Shown one piece after another: positions 26,271 to 34,750 of a stretch of DNA of 64,000 nt. A model generated the notes under the pieces. It saw only the letters and a list, made by a program, of their open reading frames with translations. It was not told where the DNA came from and ran no database searches. The DNA is from Cylindrospermum stagnale PCC 7417 (lineage in GTDB: Bacteria; Cyanobacteriota; Cyanobacteriia; Cyanobacteriales; Nostocaceae): NCBI RefSeq assembly GCF_000317535.1, contig NC_019757.1, forward strand, positions 1,153,001-1,217,000, given 5' to 3'. Made by a program: the position numbers and the translations under genes. Every line of letters starts with the position of its first letter. Within the stretch, counting starts at the first letter, position 1.

Positions 26271-27362
26271 ATGCTAAGAGCCGGAATTGTCGGACTTCCC
26301 AACGTCGGAAAATCAACTTTATTTAATGCCGTAGTCGCTAATGCCAAAGCAGAAGCGGCTAACTTCCCTTTTTGCACGATTGAACCGAATGTCGGCGTTG
26401 TCGCAGTACCGGATGAACGGTTAGATGTTCTCGCGAAAATCGCCAGTTCTGCACAAATTCTCGCCGCGCGAGTTGAGTTTGTAGATATCGCCGGTTTGGT
26501 GAAAGGTGCAAGTAAAGGTGAAGGACTAGGGAATCAATTTTTATCCCACATTCGGGAAGTTGATGCTATTGTCCATGTGGTGCGCTGTTTTGAAAATGAT
26601 GATATTATTCACGTTGCTGGTTCTGTTGACCCAGCGCGAGATATTGAGATCATTAATATAGAGCTTGGTTTAGCAGATTTATCGCAAATTGAGCGGCGAA
26701 TTGACCGCACCCGCAAACAAGCTCGTACCAGCAAAGACGCACAGTTTGAAATCACAGTTTTGGAAAAATTAGCTGCTGCTTTAAATGAAGGTAAATCGGT
26801 GCGTCAGGTGAGTTTGACTGAAGAAGAAACCGAGATTATTAAAGGACTAGAACTACTCACCTACAAACCAATTATCTACGCTGCTAATGTTTCTGAAGAA
26901 GAATTAGCAACAGGTAACGACTTTGTGGAACAAGTGCGGCTAATTGCCTCTCAAGAAAATGCCCAAGTTGTGATAGTTTCTGCTCAAGTGGAAGCTGAAT
27001 TAGTCGAATTACCAGAAGAAGATAAAGCAGATTTTCTGGAATCTTTAGGTGTGAAAGAAGGTGGTTTAAAATCTTTAATTCGCGCTACATACAGCCTTTT
27101 AGGTTTGCGGACATATTTCACATGTGGACCTAAAGAAACTCGCGCTTGGACAATAAATGCTGGTATGTCTGCACCCCAAGCAGCCGGTGTAATTCACTCT
27201 GATTTTGAGCGAGGATTTATCCGCGCGGAAACTGTTGCTTATCATGATTTAGTCACAACTGGTTCGATGAATGCTGCGAAAGAAAAAGGGTTAGTTCGCA
27301 GTGAAGGCAAAGAGTATATAGTGCAGGAAGGAGATGTGCTGTTATTCCGGTTTAATGTTTAG
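26271..27362 (+). CDS. ychF: redox-regulated GTPase/ATPase YchF (OLA1 family)
   Basis: 363 residues, full length. P-loop GLPNVGKSTLFNA at the extreme N-terminus, switch II VDIAGLVKGASKGEGLGNQFL, the NxxE specificity region (YAANVSEEELA in place of NKxD, accounting for ATP use), and the C-terminal TGS domain (LRTYFTCGPKETRAWTI to EGDVLLFRFNV). It is a ribosome- and stress-associated P-loop nucleotidase of the TRAFAC class. Stand-alone gene. Confidence 0.97.
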   Translation: MLRAGIVGLPNVGKSTLFNAVVANAKAEAANFPFCTIEPNVGVVAVPDERLDVLAKIASSAQILAARVEFVDIAGLVKGASKGEGLGNQFLSHIREVDAIVHVVRCFENDDIIHVAGSVDPARDIEIINIELGLADLSQIERRIDRTRKQARTSKDAQFEITVLEKLAAALNEGKSVRQVSLTEEETEIIKGLELLTYKPIIYAANVSEEELATGNDFVEQVRLIASQENAQVVIVSAQVEAELVELPEEDKADFLESLGVKEGGLKSLIRATYSLLGLRTYFTCGPKETRAWTINAGMSAPQAAGVIHSDFERGFIRAETVAYHDLVTTGSMNAAKEKGLVRSEGKEYIVQEGDVLLFRFNV

Positions 27363-27391
27363 ATTACAGCAGTTTTCGATTGATTAGACTT

Positions 27392-27417
27392 TAGAGACGT
27401 TGCATGCAACGTCTCTA
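27392..27417. repeat. 26-bp perfect palindrome
   Basis: Two 13-bp arms with no loop, between the convergent ychF and ung genes. A degenerate relative lies at about 54335-54360. It could act as a bidirectional terminator or a dispersed repeat. Confidence 0.7.
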
Positions 27418-27503
27418 CAAGATATGTGTTTATTTTACATGAAAACCGTTAACATTTCACACGTTAGCCCAACCTACAATTTTCTTAACTGAACCGTATT
27501 GTG

Positions 27504-28184
27504 CTATAGGTTGGGAATTTGCCAATCAATCTCTGATTTATTGCAAGAACGTAATGCTGAGTTAATAGCTGAGAAGGGTTTGCTGCCAAAAAAGCCATTA
27601 TGTGCAGATAGCGGTGAAGGATGCGCTGATTGAATAACAATATGTCGGTTTGTATCTATTAATTTAAGCTTCTTTTTTGCGTACCCTCCCCACAGTACAA
27701 AGACTACAGGATCGGTTTTCTGATTGACTTTGCTAATTACTGCATCTGTAAAAGTTTCCCAACCTTTATTTTTGTGAGAATTTGGTATATGTGCCTTTAC
27801 AGTCAGTACTGCATTTAGCATCAGCACACCTTGTTTAGCCCAGGTTACTAGATAACCATTATTTGGCAGATCAAATCCAATATCTGCTTTAAGTTCTTTG
27901 AATATATTTACCAGTGATGGGGGCAGTTTAATGCCGGGTTTTACTGAAAAGCATAAACCGTGTGCTTGGTTTTCATCATGGTAGGGATCTTGCCCCAGTA
28001 ATAAAACATTCACTTTCTCATAAGGTGTCAATTCAAAGGCAGAAAAGACATGTTCATCGGGTGGATAGATATTATCAAATAGTCTTTCTTCTTCCAGAAA
28101 GTCTTGAAGTTTACGAAAGTAGGGTTTGTCAAATTCTTCGGTAAGCACTGCCTGCCAAGAACTGGAAATTTTGGGATTTGTCAT
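27504..28184 (-). CDS. ung: uracil-DNA glycosylase
   Basis: 226 residues, family 1 UDG. The catalytic water-activating Asp is in GQDPYHDENQAHGLCFSV (~60-77). The uracil-binding block MLNAVLTV (~120) and the DNA-intercalation loop HPSPLSAHNGFFGSKPFS (~190) are all present. It removes uracil from DNA to start base-excision repair. Monocistronic, convergent with ychF. Confidence 0.97.
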   Translation of the reverse strand: MTNPKISSSWQAVLTEEFDKPYFRKLQDFLEEERLFDNIYPPDEHVFSAFELTPYEKVNVLLLGQDPYHDENQAHGLCFSVKPGIKLPPSLVNIFKELKADIGFDLPNNGYLVTWAKQGVLMLNAVLTVKAHIPNSHKNKGWETFTDAVISKVNQKTDPVVFVLWGGYAKKKLKLIDTNRHIVIQSAHPSPLSAHNGFFGSKPFSAINSALRSCNKSEIDWQIPNL

Positions 28185-28352
28185 GGGGCTTTTAACATAT
28201 CAATAGCTGGAAATATATAAAGTATTAAATAATATTTAATTCAGTATATCTACGGTATAATTAAGCTAATAATATCACTATATTTACTTTTGTGATTACA
28301 AGTGTGGCTAATTCTTAATTAGTTACTGTTGCTGAATCTTAAGAAGGTGTAG

Positions 28353-28372
28353 AAACCCGTTGAGGGTTTTTC
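28353..28372 (+). terminator. terminator-like hairpin
   Basis: A 6-bp stem (28353-28358/28364-28369), 5-base loop and U-rich tail. It sits upstream of the secreted-protein gene; no plus-strand gene feeds it, so it could be an attenuator or fortuitous. Confidence 0.4.
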
Positions 28373-28456
28373 TAAATAATGGACTTGGTTGACAAATGCC
28401 ATTTTATAGCTTTTTCGGTTCAGTTAAGCACGCTGCAAAAAAATAATATCTTTACC

Positions 28457-28843
28457 ATGAAATTCTCCTCTCAAGTTTTTGCTTTTTTCAGCACTTCCGT
28501 AGGTTTATTGACAATTAATTTTGCTATTTCTCTACCTGCTAAAGCATCAATTACCTGTGAACCAGGGACAATTAGGAATTATTCAAATGGTTCTCTGGCA
28601 AGTTGTGTGCTAAGTCAGGATATGACTTTGCAAGTTTCTAGTTCCAAGTCAGGGATATCTAATTTTCCATGCAAAGAACAAGATTATATATTTTTTGATG
28701 ATAAAGGACAGTTTCAAAGTTGCCGACTTTTTCAGGAAATCGAAATTAGACAAGGTAATTCTGTTAGGATATGTCCGGCAAAGTATTGGGTGAATTTTTC
28801 AATCTCACGCGATGGTGATCAATCCATTAGTTGTCAGCCTTAG
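28457..28843 (+). CDS. small secreted protein
   Basis: 128 residues from the ATG at 28457, chosen because it opens directly with a Sec signal peptide (MKFSSQVFAFF...LPAKA, cleavage after AKA, ~residue 30); the longer frame from 28379 would bury it. The mature part is ~100 residues with six cysteines, suggesting disulfides, and three similar segments (GTIRNYSNGSLASCVL, FFDDKGQFQSCRL, KYWVNFSISRDGDQSISC). It is likely periplasmic or exported. No named family recognised. Confidence 0.75.
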   Translation: MKFSSQVFAFFSTSVGLLTINFAISLPAKASITCEPGTIRNYSNGSLASCVLSQDMTLQVSSSKSGISNFPCKEQDYIFFDDKGQFQSCRLFQEIEIRQGNSVRICPAKYWVNFSISRDGDQSISCQP

Positions 28844-29295
28844 AGGATGTTTTAAAACATATAAGGGACTTCCAATTAAAAAAACATCCTAAATTTTCTT
28901 GTGGGATGGGTGTCTCCACACTTACAATATTCCGGGCGGGCTAGAAGCCCACCCCACAAGATGGATAATTTATTTCTTGGAAATCCCTAAAGGTTACGGA
29001 AAAACCTCGCTTCCATTCCTCTCCCCTGCAAGAGGAGAGGCTTTGAAATACCTATTTACTCATGGTAAATAGGTTATTTGGGGGGTTAAGTTTCTGAGGT
29101 TTTGATGTTAATAACGATACTTTTAAAATATCCTCTTGGTAGCGGTCAAATTTAGGAAAGGTGAACCACAGATAAATACAGATAAATTATCTGTGGTTGA
29201 CGATAATTGCTTACTGATAATTTTTTCTATTATGCTGGAGTCAGGTCTAGGGTGCAAGCACTCGGTAAAATGGGTGTGTCCGCAATTAAAACCTT
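28844..29295. repeat. intergenic repeat cluster
   Basis: No gene. Three inverted repeats: 28898-28911 with 28947-28960 (12 of 14 bp; CTTGTGGG termini), 29018-29024 with 29034-29040, and 29050-29058 with 29066-29074 (9 bp perfect). The first looks like a MITE-type dispersed element. Confidence 0.55.
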
Positions 29296-29817
29296 ATGCC
29301 CACAACATCTGATTTCCTTCAATATACCCAATGGTCAGGTATTGCCACCTTGGTATTTGCTGCTGTGACAATACTGGCTTTTATTGTCAAATGGGGCTTT
29401 CGCTTTCGGCTGGTGGGTACAACTGGCTTTATGCTGGTGTTGACGGGAGGTTTATTTGCACTCTCGTTAGTGCCTTTGAGTCGGACTGTGATTCCGGGTG
29501 CAGTGAAATACACTCTGGTTTATGACAACGGCTCAAACCAAACTGTGATTGCTACTTCACCCCAGATTAGCCCTACAGAGTTAGAGGCAACTTTACTGCA
29601 AGCTGCCAGTAATCTCTACTCTTATGGTCGCTTGGGTTCACGGAATAATAATCAACTGATAGTTCGGGCCCGTACCGTTATCCACCCTGAACCTGGCCTT
29701 TCTGTACCAGTTTACTTGGGTCAGGTGTCGCGATCGCTTGCGAGTCGTGAAGATTCTGAGATGTCAGTGGAAGTGTACCTAGACAAATTCGCCGAATTGC
29801 CAAAACCTAAAGCATAA
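29296..29817 (+). CDS. Ycf51-like membrane protein
   Basis: 173 residues. Two transmembrane helices at ~12-32 and ~38-62, followed by a soluble domain with YTLVYDNGSNQTV (~75) and a TVIHPEPGLSVPVYLGQVSRSL block. This matches the Ycf51/DUF2518 family conserved in cyanobacteria and some plastid genomes. Function unknown; a thylakoid or plasma-membrane location is likely. Followed by a strong terminator. Confidence 0.8.
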   Translation: MPTTSDFLQYTQWSGIATLVFAAVTILAFIVKWGFRFRLVGTTGFMLVLTGGLFALSLVPLSRTVIPGAVKYTLVYDNGSNQTVIATSPQISPTELEATLLQAASNLYSYGRLGSRNNNQLIVRARTVIHPEPGLSVPVYLGQVSRSLASREDSEMSVEVYLDKFAELPKPKA

Positions 29818-29892
29818 GCGGTTTGGGGGACAAGGAGGACAAGCAGAAATTATTGATCGAGTCTTTCTTTGTCTCCCATCCTCTGAGAACGC

Positions 29893-29921
29893 ACTATGTA
29901 TCAGAATTACATAGTTTTTTT
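29893..29921 (+). terminator. rho-independent terminator of the Ycf51-like gene
   Basis: 8-bp stem (29893-29900/29908-29915), 7-base loop and a run of T to 29921. The remaining gap to 30299 has no convincing gene; the frame of the next gene is open upstream from a GTG at 30099 but that extension is not protein-like. Confidence 0.75.
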
Positions 29922-30299
29922 GTCATCTACTATACAAAAAAGGTTATGCTCAGATTAAGATATGAGAAATATAGTATTCGACTAACAAATAATGGTAACT
30001 AAGAAACTTATCAGTTTCTAGAGCGAATTAGGCACAATCGGCTAAATCCCAAATTTCTAATCAGCAATTCTCAGAAACTTTTCGGAGAGAATCTGAGAGT
30101 GGTACTGTTGTGTTGTTATACAGTTATTCCCAACTTTGGAATTTCGGAAATTAAGGCTAATGGGCATTATGGGTTGAAGCCACGCCCTCCTGTTGCTGAA
30201 CCAGTCGGTAGCAGAGTTTCGCAACGTGGTGACAAAAATTATGGCAGTCCAAGTCTAAATTTGATGAAGAAATATCAAGGTTTTGGCAAAATAGTTATT

Positions 30300-31517
30300 A
30301 TGCCTAATCAATTTTTTACTCAAACTTTGTCTACTCAAACCCCTAGTTCGATATTTACGCTCTCAGTGGCGCCGGCAAAAGTGATCCGTGGTGCTAGCAT
30401 GTTGCCGGCGGCGGTGGATGCGATTGCGCGGAGCGCAGTGCCGGAGGCAATCGCCTTTTTGGGAAGTCGTCCCTTAATTGTGGCAGGTAACTACACTTTG
30501 TCTCTCAGTCAACAGATTTTACAACCGATTTTACAAGGGCAACAGTTGGAGATTGCTCAAGCTACCTACGGTGCAGATTGCTGTGAAGCAAGTCTGGAAT
30601 CTTTACGCCAGGCAGCAAAAGCACATCAAGCTGATGTAATTATTGGTGTTGGTGGTGGCAAAGCAATGGATACAGCGAAGTTAGTCGCCCAACAGTTGCA
30701 GTTACCCGTGGTGACAATTCCCACATCAGCATCTACCTGTGCGGCTTGGAGTGCGCTGTCGAATGTGTATTCTGAGGCGGGGGCGTTTCTTTATGATGTG
30801 GCCCTATCGCGTTGTCCCGATTTACTGATTCTCGATTACGACTTGATCCAAACTGCGCCGCAACGTACCTTAGTGGCAGGGATTGGTGATGCGATCGCCA
30901 AATGGTATGAAGCATCAGTTAGCAGCGGACACCTGCAAGACACCTTAATCATTGCCGCTGTTCAACAAGCGCGAGTCTTACGGGATATCTTATTCCAAAA
31001 GTCTGCCGTCGCCCTGCAAACACCAGGTAGCGAGGTTTGGCGAGAAGTTGTGGATGCCACCGTTTTACTCGCTGGGGTGATTGGCGGATTAGGTGGGGCC
31101 CAGTGTCGCACCGTTGCCGCCCATGCTGTGCATAATGGTTTAACTCATATTTCTGGGCATGGCAGCATTCATGGCGAAAAAGTCGCTTATGGAATTTTGG
31201 TGCAACTGCGTTTAGAAGAAATGGTGCAGGGTAATCAACTAGCAGAAACTTGCCGTCAACAATTGTTGAAATTCTACGCAGACATTGGACTGCCGCAAAC
31301 ATTAGGAGATTTGGGATTGGGCAACGTCACCCTGAGTGAGTTGCAAACAGCCGCTGAAATTGCCCTTGCTCCTAATTCTGACATCCATCGACTACCTTTT
31401 AAAGTGGTATCAGAACAGTTAATGGCGGCGATGGTTTCGACAACTGCACCAATCGAGAATCGAGACGGAATTAATAGAGTTTCTAGCAGGGTAATGAGTG
31501 AGGAGGTGACAGAATGA
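30300..31517 (+). CDS. iron-containing alcohol dehydrogenase / glycerol dehydrogenase-like protein
   Basis: 405 residues from the ATG at 30300; an in-frame GTG at 30099 would add 67 residues of unlikely composition. Features: NAD-binding GVGGGKAMDTAKLVA (~118), PTSASTCAAWSALSNVY (~143), and metal ligands in GIGDAIAKWYEA (Asp) and AAHAVHNGLTHI / GHGSIHGEKVAYG (His). The closest architecture is glycerol-dehydrogenase-type group III ADH; the substrate is unproven. Residues near 40-50 (DAIARSAVPEAIA) derive from an in-frame palindromic insertion. The stop overlaps the aminotransferase start by 4 bases. Confidence 0.87.
   Translation: MPNQFFTQTLSTQTPSSIFTLSVAPAKVIRGASMLPAAVDAIARSAVPEAIAFLGSRPLIVAGNYTLSLSQQILQPILQGQQLEIAQATYGADCCEASLESLRQAAKAHQADVIIGVGGGKAMDTAKLVAQQLQLPVVTIPTSASTCAAWSALSNVYSEAGAFLYDVALSRCPDLLILDYDLIQTAPQRTLVAGIGDAIAKWYEASVSSGHLQDTLIIAAVQQARVLRDILFQKSAVALQTPGSEVWREVVDATVLLAGVIGGLGGAQCRTVAAHAVHNGLTHISGHGSIHGEKVAYGILVQLRLEEMVQGNQLAETCRQQLLKFYADIGLPQTLGDLGLGNVTLSELQTAAEIALAPNSDIHRLPFKVVSEQLMAAMVSTTAPIENRDGINRVSSRVMSEEVTE
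30421..30455. repeat. palindromic repeat inserted in frame in the Fe-ADH gene
   Basis: GCGATTGC...GCAATCGC arms (8 bp perfect) around a GC-rich core related to that at 5921-5962. It contributes about ten codons without a stop. Confidence 0.55.
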
Positions 31518-32734
31518 GTTTGAATTGGATTACCCCCGCCGAACGCATCCAAAAGCTGCCGCCTTATGTGTTTGCCCGTCTAGATGAACTGAAGGCAAAA
31601 GCACGGGAACAGGGGCTAGATTTAATAGATTTGGGCATGGGAAACCCCGATGGCGCCACACCGCAACCGGTGGTAGATGCCGCAATCGCCGCTTTGCAAG
31701 ATCCGGCTAATCATGGTTATCCGCCTTTTGAAGGTACTGCCAGTTTTCGCCGTGCGATCACCAACTGGTATAATCGCCGTTATGGTGTGATTCTTGATCC
31801 TGATAGTGAGGCTTTACCCCTACTCGGTTCTAAAGAAGGATTAACTCATTTAGCGATCGCTTATATCAACCCCGGTGATCTGATTCTCGTGCCTTCTCCC
31901 GCTTATCCCGCCCACTTTCGCGGCCCGGTAATCGCTGGAGGAGAAGTCTACAGCTTAATTCTCAAAGAAGAAAATAACTGGTTAATTGATTTAGCTGCCA
32001 TTCCCGAAGAGGTAGCCCAAAAAGCCAAAATCCTCTATTTCAATTATCCCAGCAATCCCACCGCTGCCACTGCCCCCCGCGAATTCTTTGAAGAAATCGT
32101 CGCTTTTGCCCGCAAATATGAAATCCTCTTGGTGCATGACTTGTGTTACGCCGAGTTAGCTTTTGATGGTTATCAACCCACTAGCTTGCTAGAAATTCCC
32201 GGTGCAAAAGATATTGGCGTCGAGTTTCACACCTTATCTAAAACCTACAACATGGCAGGTTGGCGCGTCGGGTTTGTCGTGGGTAACCGCCATGTAATTC
32301 AAGGTTTGCGGACATTAAAAACTAACTTGGATTATGGTATTTTTGCCGCTTTGCAAACCGCCGCCGAAACCGCATTGCAACTACCAGATGTCTATTTGCA
32401 TCAAGTACAACAACGCTACCGCACCCGTCGAGATTTTCTGATTGATGGTTTAGGGAAGTTGGGTTGGGATGTTCCCAAAACCAAAGCAACGATGTATCTT
32501 TGGGTGAAGTGTCCCGTGGGTATGGGTTCAACGGATTTTGCGCTGCAAGTATTACAGCAGACTGGCGTTGTTTTAACTCCAGGGAATGCCTTTGGTGCTG
32601 CTGGTGAGGGTTATGTGCGGATAAGTTTGATTGCAGATTGCGATCGCTTGGGTGAAGCTTTAGCTAGATTTAAAGAAGCCGGTATCCGCTATCAACCAGA
32701 AGCCGTAGTCGCTGCTTCCGAATTAGGAGTGTAA
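31514..32734 (+). CDS. class I/II aminotransferase (aspartate / LL-DAP aminotransferase-like)
   Basis: 406 residues, fold-type I PLP enzyme. DLGMGNPDGATPQPV (~38), LGSKEGLTHLA (~100), FNYPSNPTAATA (~177), the Asp region VHDLCYAELAFDGY (~200), PLP-Lys in HTLSKTYNMAGWRVGF (~240), and the C-terminal Arg in GEGYVRISLI. It resembles the AlaT/LL-diaminopimelate aminotransferase branch. The ATGA overlap with the Fe-ADH gene implies translational coupling and perhaps a shared pathway (alcohol or aldehyde to amine or amino acid), which is inference. Confidence 0.88.
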   Translation: MSLNWITPAERIQKLPPYVFARLDELKAKAREQGLDLIDLGMGNPDGATPQPVVDAAIAALQDPANHGYPPFEGTASFRRAITNWYNRRYGVILDPDSEALPLLGSKEGLTHLAIAYINPGDLILVPSPAYPAHFRGPVIAGGEVYSLILKEENNWLIDLAAIPEEVAQKAKILYFNYPSNPTAATAPREFFEEIVAFARKYEILLVHDLCYAELAFDGYQPTSLLEIPGAKDIGVEFHTLSKTYNMAGWRVGFVVGNRHVIQGLRTLKTNLDYGIFAALQTAAETALQLPDVYLHQVQQRYRTRRDFLIDGLGKLGWDVPKTKATMYLWVKCPVGMGSTDFALQVLQQTGVVLTPGNAFGAAGEGYVRISLIADCDRLGEALARFKEAGIRYQPEAVVAASELGV

Positions 32735-32780
32735 TAGGCGATTTTCAAATTCTTTAAGTCCGCGCTTAAAGAATCTGAAT

Positions 32781-33028
32781 TTAACTATTATCTTGCTGAT
32801 TTAACCAAGTTACTAAATCAGCAACTTCTGCAATATTAAACAATGCAGCACCTAAAGTTTCTAGCTTCTCAACAGATAAAACTCTTACTCTCTCAACTAG
32901 GGATGAATCAAGTTCCCCAAACCGTTGATTAAGTAAACGTAGACAAAATTTAACTGCTCCTTTTCCTGCTCCTTTTTACAAAATATCCTGATAAATTACT
33001 GACTCTTTCATAATGTCCTCGCTTATAA
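32781..33028 (-). pseudogene. broken tandem copy of the Rpn-family nuclease 3' end
   Basis: About 80 codons closely matching the last third of the gene just upstream (33063-33926), e.g. KFCLRLLNQRFGELDSS and LGAALFNI. It has a TAA inside the QDIL-KG junction and lacks the GEQR repeats. It is a partial tandem duplication remnant. Confidence 0.8.
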
Positions 33029-33062
33029 ATTAGCTTGGGTTGAAAACTCAACCCAAAAATCA

Positions 33063-33926
33063 CTATTTATCATTATCTGGCTGATTTAACCAAGTTACTA
33101 AATCAGCCGTTTCTGAAATATTGAACAACGCAGCACCTAAATTTTCTAATTGTTCAACAGATAAAACTTTTACTCTCTCAATTATTGAGGAATCAAGTTC
33201 CCCAAACCGTTGATTAAGTAAACGCAGACAAAATTTAACAGCTTCTATTTGTTTGCCTCTTTGTTCCCCTCTTTGTTCCCCTCTTTGTTCTCCCTTCTGC
33301 AAAATATCCTGATAAATTACTGATTCTTGCATAATATCCTCGCTTAACAACCGACGAATAAAGTTTTTCTCGAACCGCAAACCTGCTAAAATCTCTGTGT
33401 AAGCAGCAATATCCTGTTTAGTCTCCCTATCTGCAATTTTAGCAACATTCTGAGAAACCTGGGATAGTAAGCTTTGGGGTGAATTTGTCCGCGTTAATGG
33501 TGCTAAGGGTAATAATGCGGGATTATCGAGAAATAAAGCCGAATCTTGTTCCCACATTCGGATAACCCGATAACGGTGATTGGTGGTTTCATTGATGTAT
33601 GCTTCGTTAAAAACGACTTCGCTATTTGTTTCTTGCAAGAAAATCACTACTTGGGTTACAGGAACTTCATATTTACGTATTAATCTCACCGAATAATCTA
33701 ACATCCGCAAAGGAATAGGAGTTTTAGAGGTTGCTTCGGTTTGAAATTCAATATGTAAAATCCGATTTTCTGTTTGTAAGAAGGTGACGAAATCAGCGCG
33801 AATTGGTTCAATACTTAATTCGGTTTTTAATACTTTGATTGTTTGCGGTTCTTCAGGAAGTAACCACCGAGCAAAATCCTGGGGATATTTTTCAGCTAAT
33901 ACTTTACAAACGTTGTCAAAACTCAC
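33063..33926 (-). CDS. Rpn/PD-(D/E)XK nuclease family protein (DUF4351 tail)
   Basis: 287 residues. The N-terminal nuclease core has RADFVTFLQTENRILHIEFQTE (~43-65), giving D...E-x-Q in the PD-(D/E)XK positions. A middle helical region is followed by a repetitive GEQRGEQRGEQRGKQ (~210-225) coded by 12-base direct repeats. The C-terminal DUF4351 helix bundle has FCLRLLNQRFGELDSS. Family members are called recombination-promoting nucleases or putative transposases; they are numerous in cyanobacteria. A broken partial copy lies directly downstream. Confidence 0.85.
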   Translation of the reverse strand: MSFDNVCKVLAEKYPQDFARWLLPEEPQTIKVLKTELSIEPIRADFVTFLQTENRILHIEFQTEATSKTPIPLRMLDYSVRLIRKYEVPVTQVVIFLQETNSEVVFNEAYINETTNHRYRVIRMWEQDSALFLDNPALLPLAPLTRTNSPQSLLSQVSQNVAKIADRETKQDIAAYTEILAGLRFEKNFIRRLLSEDIMQESVIYQDILQKGEQRGEQRGEQRGKQIEAVKFCLRLLNQRFGELDSSIIERVKVLSVEQLENLGAALFNISETADLVTWLNQPDNDK

Positions 33927-34036
33927 GGGTTTATCAAAGTTAATATGACAATCAGGATTATAAAATTAAATTGGATAATTGGAAATGAGGATTGATAAAA
34001 TAAACTCTAATTTTCTATGTCTTTTAAAGATTAAAC

Positions 34037-34155
34037 GGGCGGTTAGAAACCGCAGCTACACAGACAAAACCCACCTCCGTGGGTTTCAAACAGCTAGTTT
34101 TTCCTTAGACCAGGTCGGTGGACTTCGTTTGTGTAGCCGCGATTTCTAATCGCCC
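34037..34155. repeat. 119-bp MITE-like element in an 820-bp gap
   Basis: Terminal inverted repeats of ~33 bp with few mismatches (left starts GGGCGGTTAGAAACCGC, right ends the complement of GGGCGATTAGAAATCGC) around an inner hairpin aaaccca/tgggttt. The rest of 33927-34750 contains a further small dyad (aaggact/agtcctt near 34219) and no supported gene. Confidence 0.6.
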
Positions 34156-34750
34156 TGGCTGGCTCTAGATTATCTCCGCTGGTTGATTGTTGAATATTTG
34201 CATTTCTATAAATCTAAGGACTAAAGTCCTTACAAGAATATCCGGTAAGCGTAAAGCTCAGTGGCTTTAGAGAAAGAGATATAAGCGACTCGTGCAGTTC
34301 GACAAGCTCACTGACCACGGTTTTAACCGCATAGAGTTTCTTTTTAGCAAAGGTGGGTTAAAAAGATCAGAGAATTTATCTTTTGCGTTCTATAGTGTTA
34401 TACTTTTGACAACAGGAACGGTAATCAACCTGTCTAAAAACCTAACTACCTAACGGTAATCTGTACCTTGACAATTGAAGATATGGGGTTCTATTCCATA
34501 GTTCTAGTTTCCTACCCAGGAATAGGTAAAATCTTCATGGGAGCTAGACGACACAGAATTTAAACTCAATCAAATTTTGCAGCAATGCAACTACCTTCGG
34601 GCAGAGGGGAAGTTAACGCTTGGGGAGAGAACCACCTCTGGCTTAAATACCGCAAGGGGTTTAAGTTAAGTGGACTCGTTGAACCAAGAATCTCAGTGGC
34701 TGTCTTCCCTGAGAGTGTCAATACGAACTGTATTTTAATTCCCCTATTTA

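Noticed and set aside
26119-26316. Minus-strand Trp/Arg/Tyr-rich ORF
   Set aside because: Antisense of the proline-rich repeats and of the ychF start; composition is an artefact of the repeat.
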